64,000 nucleotides of DNA from Amaranthus tricolor (lineage: Eukaryota > Streptophyta > Magnoliopsida > Caryophyllales > Amaranthaceae), in the NCBI RefSeq assembly GCF_026212465.1, contig NC_080050.1, positions 4,166,644 through 4,230,643 of the forward strand. The letters are read 5' to 3'. The notes beneath the pieces are model-generated. The model searched no databases. It saw only the letters and a list, made by a program, of their open reading frames with translations, and had not been told where the DNA came from. Below, one piece after another: positions 50,237 through 59,203 of this stretch. The translations under genes and the position numbers were made by a program. Within the stretch, counting starts at the first letter, position 1, and each line of letters begins with the position of its first letter.

Positions 50237-50262
50237 GTTTTTCGGCGCCGTTGGGGAGGAAG
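50237..50262 (+). other. Ty3-type primer-binding-site-like motif
   Basis: TTTTTCGGCGCCGTTGGGGA is close to the conserved tggcgccgttgccgggga sequence next to the 5' LTR of several plant Ty3 lineages. No LTR or coding region recovered nearby. Confidence 0.35.
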
Positions 50263-50679
50263 CTAGTACTTAATATTTTGCTTAATTCTTTAAATTACGT
50301 AATATTGCTTTTGTGTTGTCCCGCTCTCCAGAACGCACGTGTTTGTGTAATATTCCTTAAAACGATGAGTTTCATGTATTGAAGCCACGACTCGCAGGTT
50401 TAACGTAAAAAGACTGAAAAGGATAAGTAGACAAGGAGAAGCAATGGCCAACAATACTAACCAATCTTTTGTGTTATATTGATCAGGTTAACAAAATATA
50501 TTTAATTTTAATAATAAGAATAAGAAGATCGGTATATTTATTTATGAACTCTTAAGAATTAGAAACTTTAGTTATTGTTTAATTTTATTGACCCAATTAT
50601 AATATTCTTCTTCTAGCAAATTAATTTTTAAATTCTTGTGAGGGACAATTTCTAATTGGATTGACTCAAAAAAGAAAAT

Positions 50680-50985
50680 ATAGAGTAAGTTTTTCGGTAG
50701 GCATTAAAAATATTGTAAGTAGGCATTTAGAATATTATAAATACTTAAGTACTTACTCGATGGACATTAAGTATATTATAAGTAGGTAATAAAGATATTG
50801 TAAGTAAGCATTAAAAATACGGTAAGTAGGTTAGTAGACTAAGTTTCTCGGTAGACATTAAGAATATTATAAGTAGGCATTTTAAGTACTTGTTGGGCAT
50901 TAAGTAAATTGCAATCAGCCATTAAGAATACTATAAATAGACATTAATGTGGTGGGCTTAAGAGACGTCTCTCAGGAGACCGACC
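50680..50985. mobile_element. GTCTC-ended MITE with internal tandem units, copy 3 (inverted)
   Basis: Antisense units 'attaagaatattataagtaggc' repeat about ten times. The right side ends 'gggcttaagagacgtctctcaggagacc'. Confidence 0.65.
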
Positions 50986-51829
50986 ATTTTTAATTACTAT
51001 ACTACCATAATTATTATCTTCATAATATTGCCTAATTATATTTAGTAATGACCAAAAATGTCTTACGAAACAATTTCTTTATCGGAAATTATGTTGTTTA
51101 AGATTCAATGACATGATCACTCTCAAAGTAAACTTAGCTTTACACTGGCTTGTTTGATAAATAGTATTAAATGATGGTAATGATAAAGACTTGTAGTGTA
51201 AATTTTTATGAAATATATTGTTATTCTCATGATAATGAATAGGGATGTTTAATGGGCCGAGCCGAAAACGAGCCTTTGTAAATTTAAATATTATAAATGA
51301 CAATATCAATGAAATTATTAATATTTTTTCAATCTAATTATTATAAATGATAATTTAATTGTTATAAATTGATAAATGGAGATTAAAATAATTTTTAGTA
51401 GTAAAAATAGATTTTCCTATCAAATTATACTAATTTTTTTATTACTATTCTCAACGATTAATATCTACCACCAAACTCGCCACAAATGTAATCTTATGAT
51501 ATGTATTACTTTTTGATGACTTTTAAGCAGTAAACAGATTTCATAGATATTAATTATTTTTTTTATAATTATGAGTGAAGTGAAAAGAATATTTAAGATG
51601 ATAAAAATAAGTTATGAAAAAAAAAATGATGTGTTGTCTATGCCCTTAAATGAAAAAAATGCAAGCAATGTATTTCCAAGGAACTTATTTATCATAAAAA
51701 ACAAAGATAATATTACAAAATTTTGATAATTACGGTATGTGCATGTAATAATACATAAATAGTAATGCTTAATTTCTATAAAATTAGTTTAGGAATCAAT
51801 TAAAAAAACAAAGAGTTATACACCCATTA

Positions 51830-51887
<58 letters not shown>
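51830..51887. repeat. (TTA)n microsatellite
   Basis: About 19 uninterrupted TTA/ATT units. Confidence 0.95.
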
Positions 51888-51888
<1 letters not shown>

Positions 51889-52089
51889 ATCTTCTTGACT
51901 CCACTAATTATTAAACTACATTAACTGTGCTTTATTTTTGCTTTCCGCAACCATAATGACGCCAGGATGATCTGTTGATAGGAAAAACAATAAATTTACA
52001 TTAATACTTTCAATAAGGCAAAAACTAATACGTATATTTTAATTTTAATGTTAACTTTTAAATTTAAAACTGTTAATAATATTAGATAT

Positions 52090-52310
52090 ACTCCTACTAG
52101 CTTTCATACAACTAATATAAATACATGTTCATAGTCTTGTATATATAGTCAGTTTTCTCTCTTTCTTAGTGGTTGTTCATGATATACAAATATCAATTTT
52201 TCTCTTGTATATTTTGTAATCTTCTTAATCTCAATAATATTGTTTTCTTTTCTTCCTCGTTTGTTATCTTGTTCATATAATGGGTTACACCGCAATCTTC
52301 GACATGGTAT
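52090..52310 (+). mobile_element. Copia 5' LTR end and primer-binding site
   Basis: A leader-like sequence with a TATA-like 'tatatatag' near 52140 leads to ATGGTATCAGACG at 52303. That matches the TGGTATCAGAGC site, complementary to initiator tRNA-Met, that follows Copia 5' LTRs. The LTR start was not located and no 3' LTR was seen. Confidence 0.65.
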
Positions 52311-52493
52311 CAGACGCCTTGACATTATCTTCCATTTCGTTGGTAATCATCATATCCTGATTTTTTTTTTTTATTATTTCCTTCTTCTTCTTTGTCTTCC
52401 CCGATCCTCTGTTCCATTTTTTTTTTTTGTTTGTTTTGTTCTCTCTTTTATCCTCTTCTTGTTCTTTCTTTGCTTTTTCTTTCATCATCTATC

Positions 52494-53222
52494 ATGTCTG
52501 CTACTCCAAATCTTTCTAGTAACAAAACCCTTGATCCTATTCAAGATCCAGTTTCACCGTATTATCTTCATCCGAGTGATTCTCAGCTTTTATTGGTTCC
52601 GATTCCCTTTAATGGTACTGGATTCAACGATTGGAAACGATCTGTTACAATTACTCTTTCTTCCAAGAATAAACTCGCGTTCGTTAATGGTCAGATCCCA
52701 CAACCCAATTCTACTGACCCTAATTTCAAATCCTGGGAAAGAATCAATAGTACAATAATTTCTTGGTTTATGAAAGTTCTAGATCCTCAGATTGCTAGAA
52801 GCGTTTTGTATTTTCCAACTGCACAAGCTATTTGGCAGAATCTTGAAGAACGATTTGCAATAACTTCTGGAACACAAATCTACTCTCTCACTCAACAACT
52901 TTTTGCTATTGACCAAGGTTCCGATTGTCTCTCTACCTACTTCACCAAGATTAAGATGTTATGGGATGAATTTGATGCTTCACATCCTCTACCTACCTGT
53001 TCTTGTACCAATTGTACTTGTGGAATCAACAGCAAACTCATACAAATGCGAGAAGAACAAAGATTAATCCTATTTTTAATGAAACTTAATCCTACCTATA
53101 AAACCATTCGAGGTAATATACTCATGCAACAACCTCTACCCAGCATTTCTTATGCCTATCGATTAATCATGCAAGAAGAGAAACATTCTGATTTAGCCGC
53201 CCACACAAATCCTACTACTTAA
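52494..53222 (+). CDS. Copia gag N-terminal ORF (242 aa), rest of element missing
   Basis: Intact from ATG to TAA. It begins with the Copia-like N-terminal module (SPYYLHPSDSQLLLVPIPFN, GFNDWKRSVTITLSSKNKL, FVNGQI). The gag helical region follows (SWFMKVLDPQIARSVLYF, AIWQNLEERF, LSTYFTKIKMLWDEF) with a Cys cluster CSCTNCTC. There is no zinc knuckle (CxxCxxxGHxxxxC), protease or pol, and the stop comes right after the gag helical domain. The PBS lies about 190 bp upstream, so this is a 5' stub of one element. An alternative ATG in another frame at 52240 is rejected. Confidence 0.8.
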   Translation: MSATPNLSSNKTLDPIQDPVSPYYLHPSDSQLLLVPIPFNGTGFNDWKRSVTITLSSKNKLAFVNGQIPQPNSTDPNFKSWERINSTIISWFMKVLDPQIARSVLYFPTAQAIWQNLEERFAITSGTQIYSLTQQLFAIDQGSDCLSTYFTKIKMLWDEFDASHPLPTCSCTNCTCGINSKLIQMREEQRLILFLMKLNPTYKTIRGNILMQQPLPSISYAYRLIMQEEKHSDLAAHTNPTT

Positions 53223-53462
53223 AATAAATCTATAACCTCATTAACGAACGCTCAATAAACTTCCGATCGTGGACTCTTGCCATTATAATATGATATATAT
53301 AATATGATATATAATATATATAATATATTTTTTATTTTGTTAAAGAACATATCCATTCAAAGATAGAAAAATTTAGAAGGAAAATAATACTCTCAATTTC
53401 CACATCTCCTAGACAAACAAACGAAAATTTTCTTAATATTCTCCCCTTCCTTTTTATTCTAA

Positions 53463-53732
53463 CAGCTAAGCTCTTGAGAGACCATCTCTTTTGAGTGACG
53501 TATCTCAAGTTCAGCCCATTAAAAATTAATATCTACTTATCGTATTCTTAATGTCTACTTACATTATTCTTAACGCTTACTTACTATATCTTTATTGCCT
53601 ACTTTCAATATCTTAAATGTCTATTTACATCATTTTTAATACCTACTTATTATATTTTAAAAATATATAATGAGTCGGTCCAATTAAAAATCGTCTCTCA
53701 AAGAAGCCGTCTTTCACAAGAATTTGTGTTTA
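53463..53732. mobile_element. GTCTC-ended MITE with internal tandem units, copy 4
   Basis: From 'ctcttgagagaccatctctttt' to 'cgtctctcaaagaagccgtctttcac', same interior as the copies at 6300 and 38915. Confidence 0.7.
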
Positions 53733-54054
53733 TTCAATGGTTCAAATAGTTCCACCTTTATTTCCTTTTAAAAAAACCGACAAAAAAAACAAAATAAAAC
53801 TATTTTCGAATGCCCTTATGTCCAAAACAAGATAAATTTTGATTGTAGGACTATTGATGTTATATCTTACCATCTAAAAGACTTTTAAAACTCCAGAAAA
53901 CTAAAAAAATTCATTAAACAACTAATGGTAAACCTATGAATATTTAGGAAACTGAAAATATTAAAATTACTTCACAACTTTTCACTAAACTATTATCTTT
54001 TTTTTTTTTTTTAAATTATCTCAAAAAACTCTTATCTATTAACACATATTCTTA

Positions 54055-54506
54055 CTTGAGACCGTCTTTTGTAAATACAGCTCTTAAAAGTCCAGCCTAA
54101 ATCTAATTTATGTTAATTTTAAAAAAAAATAGCTACAGAAATCAAAGCACGCGTGTTAAGTGAAATGTGAAAAATCATATAATATATTTAGAGTTATAAC
54201 ATTTATTTAAGGTTATAACATAATACTTATAACAACATATATTTAGGGATTATAACTTCAAATATATTAAGTTATAACCCCTAATAAATTATATTATAAA
54301 CCCAAATATATGCTAGTATAACACCAAATGTAATATGTTATAACTTCAAATAAATGTTGTTATCACCCCAAATATATTATGTGACTTTTCACATTCCACT
54401 TGATACGCGCGCTTTGATTTCAATAGCGATTTTCTTTTTAAACTAATATAAATTAGATTTGGGCTGGGCTTTTGAGAACCATCTTTACAAAAGACGGTCT
54501 CTCAAG
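54055..54506. mobile_element. Foldback MITE, 452 bp, inverted arms about 135 bp
   Basis: The left arm begins CTTGAGACCGTCTTTTGTAA and the right arm ends with its complement (54487-54506, one extra TC-type difference). Arms share 'aaatctaatttatrttar', 'gaaatcaaagc(a/g)cgcg' and 'gtgaaaa(a/g)tca(t/c)ataatatat'. The core holds repeated 'gttataac' palindromes. Confidence 0.8.
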
Positions 54507-55081
54507 AAAGCACCTAATCTATTAATTGCAGTATCCTAATAAGTCATAATGCTTGTATTGTTGAGGATGTTGGAAGGAGAAAGATCATTTTGGGATTGTA
54601 ATATGTTGATTAGGTGTCTCAACAATTTAAAGATATTCTTCAAACTTGAGGAAAAGGCGAAAAGGCGTTAATATTATCCTTCTTCTCCATCATTCTTGTT
54701 ATTCAACCCAATTTACAACCCTAAACATCCAATTTTCTACCTTTCTTTATAATCTCTCTCCCATCTAATTTACAATGATCTTTGAGTATTCGAATTTTTT
54801 TATTGCTACCATTTGGAATATTTGTTTATAAAGACATGATTTCTACTACATTCTTTCATTTTCATTCATACATTCCTTCTTTCTAAGTCCAATTCCTTAT
54901 CATTCATCATAATCCATCATACAATCAAGGTTTATTGACATACTTATACATGATCATATAACTTCTTAGCTAGAAATATACATATATTTTTTATATTTTC
55001 GAGCACCGATTACAGCTACATATTTATTTAGAAGTGGTGCAAAGACATGGGCAACACACAGCTGAAAGAGCAGCAAAGCAA

Positions 55082-57809
55082 TCATATAGCGGCCCCACCA
55101 GCTGAATGTAGTCGAACAGGTTGGTCTTTCACAACCTGAAGAACTCCAGGTTGTTCTGTTCACACAACAGAAAAGTCAATTTCATCCTTCCATATACACT
55201 ACAAAATCTGTAGTTACTTGATGAGGTTCACTTTTTCTATTGAGAAATTGGAGGGAAAATCAGAACTCTTGGTAGAACACACGACAAACACACTATTCCC
55301 TCATCGTCAAAGAACAAGAAAACCGAATCATCTTGGAGATCCTTAGCAAGAATATCACACAAAAACGAATGCGAATGAACAAGGGGAACGAAATTTTATC
55401 AAAAGGCATTTATAATACTCTAGGAATGTCCAAGAATTGACTAGTGACTACGTGGGGATTTAGTCAGAATTATAACAGCGTTTGTAAGAGGTTTAATTGG
55501 GAGAAAAAGGCCAAAGATATAGTTAGAACATCAGGTTTAATCCGTTTATCCACATCTTCAACAACTTTTTTCTATGGCTAATGGCTAAATCCTCGGTTGT
55601 TAGCAGAATGTTACCGCTCGCTTAGATAAACTACATAGAGCACATAATTCTAATTCTAAAACCCTTTGAACAAGATATCTCTTCCTCACTCTCCCCCCAT
55701 ATAGACAAGTTAAGTGTGTATTACAACAGACAATCATCAACACTTAGTATTACAACAACGATGCTATCTATACGTTCAGAAGTCAATTTTATAATTAAAC
55801 GATCACTATTTTACACTACGAGTAATGATAAGAGAAAGAGCAAAGAACTTACTTTCAAGCTCTGAAACTTGCTCAGGAGTCAGCTTGGCAGAGAACCCAG
55901 TGGCTGCACTCTTGTAGACGTAAATCAAAGATTCTTTGGCCGCTTCTTCACTGTCAAATAAAGGGATGTATCTAACATGATTAAAAAGCTTCGATCAAAC
56001 CATTAAAAGCACTCCACTCCAGTTTTGAGACACACCTTTAATCCATTTCATCTATATCATATAATAAAACCAAATCTAGTTGTAAATCCTGCATCCTTAA
56101 CAGTGTGTTTGATGCTTAATTAAAGAATAAGAATGGAAGAGAAAGAGAAGAGGGACGAAGTCAACTTCCAAATCCCTCGAATTCCCTCCCATTCAATGCC
56201 CCTCCCTACTTAAGGAAAATTCACCCCTCCATATCCTATAATTCAATTAAGCTGCAAAGCTGACAATTTGGAACTTAAGTCTTGCTTTTCCATTCAAATT
56301 CAATCAAAATAATCTAATAAAATGTACAACTCCTCTCATCTCACCATAAGACATATCCATATAATTAGGCCATTACTCTAATTGATCACTTTGAAATTAT
56401 AAATAATCACTTTAACACACACATGGGCCCACTCAATAGAGATAGTCTCCCCACCATCTCATTTAAGAATTTGTGTAAAATGTTCATGATCATCATAAAA
56501 AAACAATTTCCAAGGTGTACTTTGATGATGAAACTATTACACTCCATTCTTTAGCATATCCTAAATACGATTAATAATCAGCCGATAGCATCATATGTTG
56601 CAAAATTAACTATGTGATACCCAGATTGAACTTTAAAAATGATTGATAGACTATTCATATCAGCAAGGTGTATCTTCTATTTTAGGGAGCCCATTTACTA
56701 AAAACTACAAAGTTAAAAGTTAAACATGCTTGGTAGGGAGGAATCTTAGGATGACTAATCTCATGGAAAGTTTTTTCGAGTATACACGAGCAAGGTCAAG
56801 GTGCGCTGAATAGACTTGTGTTGATATGTGGACCATTCTACAGTCTCCATGGATAGTCACCTATGGTTTGATGGGTCGACATGTTACAAATGGTATCAGA
56901 AAAGATCCTGAAACTAAGGTCCAACGAGCACTTCCTAAGTGGGGAGGAATCTTAGGATGGGTGACCTGCTTGTGTTGGTCTGTGGGCTAATCTGCACTCT
57001 GGGTCAATCTAAATTAACACATCATTATTAAAATTTAACTTCATTAAAAATAAATCGAAAGATCAAATGATTAGGATAAATCATTAGAAATACAATATTT
57101 TTTAAAAACCCGCAATTTGTGGTAATTTGCTTTGCTAATCATTACAAAACAAGCCCAAAGGGTCTCAACTCACTCAAAGAATAAAGCCTAATCCTCAAAG
57201 CAAAAATACCAAAATCGAAATGTCCAAATAAAAATTTTACAAACCCATATGACAAATCAAGTAATTAGCCATGATGCGAAATTCCCAGAAAAAAATTTTA
57301 CCAACGCAGATGAGAAATCAAAATCGAAATACCCAGATAAAAATTTTTACAAACCGAGATAAGAATCATGTAATTAACCATACATCGAAAAACCCATAAA
57401 AATTTGACAAACGCAGATGAGAAATCAAGTAATTAGCCATTAATCGAAATACCCAGACAACAATTTTACAAACCCATATGAGAAATGAAGTAAATAGCCA
57501 TGAATCGAAAAACCCAGATAAAAAATTTACAAACCCAGATGCCAAATCAAGTAATTAGCCATGAACAAAGAAATCGTAATGAAAAAAAAAATACCTGCCA
57601 AGAACAGAAGAAAGGGTCTGAAGATGGAAGGCTTCATGATCGACGCCTTCTGTAGGCTGTTCTGTATGGACGATGTAAAGAGCAGATGATGAAGGTTGGT
57701 TTTCAGCCATTGTCAAGATCGAAAATTTTGAGTATAAAATTGATGTAATTGAAAAATTGAAGAACAGAAAGAAGATTATGGTGATAAATGATTTTGTTTG
57801 AAGCATCAT
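55082..57809 (-). CDS. Stand-alone subtilisin propeptide-like inhibitor (SPI-1 type), 128 aa, 3 exons
   Basis: Exons in transcript order are 57809-57595, 55950-55853 and 55155-55082. The product is a single Inhibitor I9 domain, as in subtilase propeptides, without a protease: SALYIVHTEQPTEGVDHEAF, then SEEAAKESLIYVYKSAATGF, SAKLTPEQVSEL and QPGVLQVVKDQPVRLHS. Arabidopsis SPI-1 (At1g71950, from memory) inhibits plant subtilases. Starting at 57809 gives a hydrophobic N-terminus (SFITIIFFLFFNFSITSI) that looks like a signal peptide. Starting at the next Met (57710, MAENQPSSS) gives a cytosolic form. A TATA-like sequence lies only a few bases upstream of 57809, so the start is uncertain. The 1.6-kb intron 1 contains a Cassandra-like relic and a tandem repeat. 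Confidence 0.88.
56330..56470. mobile_element. Possible GTCTC-type MITE remnant
   Basis: 'ctctcatctcaccataagacatatcc' and 'gatagtctccccaccatctcat' bracket a spacer resembling the one at 25233. Weak. Confidence 0.35.
56720..56990 (+). mobile_element. Cassandra-like TRIM relic with two 5S-rRNA-like segments
   Basis: 56725-56770 (gcttggtagggaggaatcttaggatgac...) and 56927-56968 (gagcacttcctaag...taggatgggtgacctgct) both match the 3' half of plant 5S rRNA, including TAGGATGGGTGACC. Between them, TGGTATCAGA at 56891 is an initiator-Met primer-binding site directly after 'gacatgttacaaa'. LTRs with 5S sequence followed by this PBS are the Cassandra signature. It lies in intron 1 of the SPI-1-type gene, antisense to it. 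Confidence 0.7.
57217..57565. repeat. Tandem repeat, unit about 61 bp, five to six copies
   Basis: Units of the form 'aaatcaagtaattagcca' + 'tcgaaatacccagata' + 'aaattttacaaacccagatgag' repeat with point changes; one copy is shortened. Located in intron 1 of the SPI-1-type gene, next to exon 1. Confidence 0.85.
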
Positions 57810-57810
57810 T

Positions 57811-57824
57811 ATATTTATATAGGA
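57811..57824 (-). promoter_or_regulatory. TATA-like box next to the SPI-1-type upstream ATG
   Basis: CTATATAAATAT on the minus strand sits immediately upstream of the ATG pair at 57809/57806. Transcription starting 25-35 bp downstream of it would skip that ATG. Confidence 0.45.
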
Positions 57825-58039
57825 TATAGGAATAATAGTGGTACGTATCGTATAATTTTCTAATGTCCTCGCACACGTTTAATAGCATAGAGTTTTTTGA
57901 CAGCGAGTGAATTTTTGAGTTAAGATTAAACACATCGCTCAAAATGTGTTGGTGTTGCGCACATTCCGTGTTGCGCACATTCCGTGTTGCGCACATGGTG
58001 TAAGGAATGGTAATGAGTCGGTTTTCGGCTGGATAAAAT

Positions 58040-58195
58040 TTTCACAAATTTTTGTATGATATGCCTAATCGTGAGATAATTGTGAGATATTTTTCATATA
58101 TGAGTTGAATAGTCTAATTAATATAACTATTAGCATATAAGCTTTTTGTTTTGAGGTTGTCTCACCGAGAGACGTTCTCTCACAAAAATAGCTTA
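58040..58195. mobile_element. GTCTC-type MITE piece
   Basis: 'cctaatcgtgagataattgtgag' to 'ggttgtctcaccgagagacgttctctcac', with 'atgagttgaatagtctaatta' as spacer. Same family as 58965. Confidence 0.5.
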
Positions 58196-58964
58196 TTAAT
58201 TTTTGGTGGACTTAAACTTGAGCTTTTTGGTTAGAAAATTTTGAATCCTAACTTGCTGATGGGTTTATGGTCTATTATGAGTTCTAAGTGAATCTTAATT
58301 TAATTATGTTTATTTTTTATTTTTACATTTTAAAAGTTTTAGTATATAGTTTATAATGAGTCCAAATAAATTATAAATATATTTTAAATGAGTTTTAAAA
58401 AATTATTAGGATGAATCTAGTAGATATGAGAAATGTATGATAAGTCTAAAGTGAATAAATATCTTAAATGGGTCTAGAAAATGGATTTGATTGTCCGAGG
58501 ATCCTAGACTTAGACCTAGTATCACTTTTTTAAATTCTGACTGGAGCTTAAACTTTTTAATTTTAAAAATTTTACCTAGAATTTAAAATTAAGATCAGAT
58601 CTACAACGAATCTAATAGGATCTAAACCCATAATTATTCCTAATAATATACTTGGTGCATGCTGCACGGCACAAACTTAGGTCATTCTATGTACACTCTA
58701 TTCCATTAATTTTGCCCCAAAATGATAATTGATAATAAAAATTAAAAATAGTGAATAACGTGATATTCTATGGAAAAATGAAAAAAATATGTTAATAAGA
58801 TGAAAAATAAATTAAATGTGTAAATGAAAATAAAAAAATGAGTATGGATCATAGAGTCATGATCAAACATAAAATTAAAACAAATTCGATGGAAATAAAC
58901 TACAAAGAAAAGTAAGACAAATTTTGTATATATACAAAACAATGTCACAGTTTTACTATTAACA

Positions 58965-59095
58965 CAAATTCTTGTATGAGACAGTCTCATCGTGAGAGAA
59001 GTCTCATACTTGAGTTAAATAATCCAATTATAAAAATTTCTAGCTTATGAGATTCTTGTTTTCGAGCCGTTTCACAGTGAGATGGTTTCATAGAA
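58965..59095. mobile_element. GTCTC-type MITE
   Basis: 'cttgtatgagacagtctcatcgtgagag' mirrors 'gccgtttcacagtgagatggtttcatag'; spacer 'acttgagttaaataatccaatta' equals that at 25233. Confidence 0.65.
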
Positions 59096-59203
59096 GATGG
59101 GCTGTAATATTAATGATACAAGGTCGCTCATTTGTACATCTATACATGTATAACATAGGCAAAACCAACACTTTCAAAGCATGACACACTTAATTTTGTA
59201 AGA

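Larger units (their letters stand above)
46699..52090. other. Intergenic repeat-rich DNA
   Basis: No intact gene seen. It holds a GTCTC-type insertion (47862), a SINE-like insertion (48761), a retrotransposon primer-site-like motif (50237), an inverted tandem-unit MITE (50680) and a (TTA)n microsatellite. 48395-48450 has a 'ggccggccctgtagccgggcgcc' motif of a kind seen near plant hAT relics. The rest is AT-rich. Confidence 0.5.
53223..55081. other. Intergenic with MITE and foldback element
   Basis: Short (AT)-rich run at 53285-53335, a tandem-unit MITE at 53463-53732 and a foldback element at 54055-54506. 54550-55080 is the 3' flank of the SPI-1-type gene. Confidence 0.5.
57825..59203. other. 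Intergenic: SPI-1-type promoter side and EDRF1-like 3' flank
   Basis: A short direct repeat 'tgttgcgcacattccg' occurs twice plus a partial at 57952-57993. Two GTCTC-type MITE pieces lie at 58040-58195 and 58965-59095. The rest is AT-rich. Confidence 0.5.

Noticed and set aside
52240..52758. 172-residue ORF overlapping the Copia gag start
   Set aside because: Different frame, starts inside the LTR/leader, hydrophobic low-complexity translation.
56725..56968. 5S rRNA gene
   Set aside because: Only the 3' portion is present, twice, next to a retroelement primer site; not a functional 5S gene.
57217..57565. CRISPR-like direct repeats
   Set aside because: Units are contiguous without unique spacers and the genome is a plant; ordinary tandem repeat.
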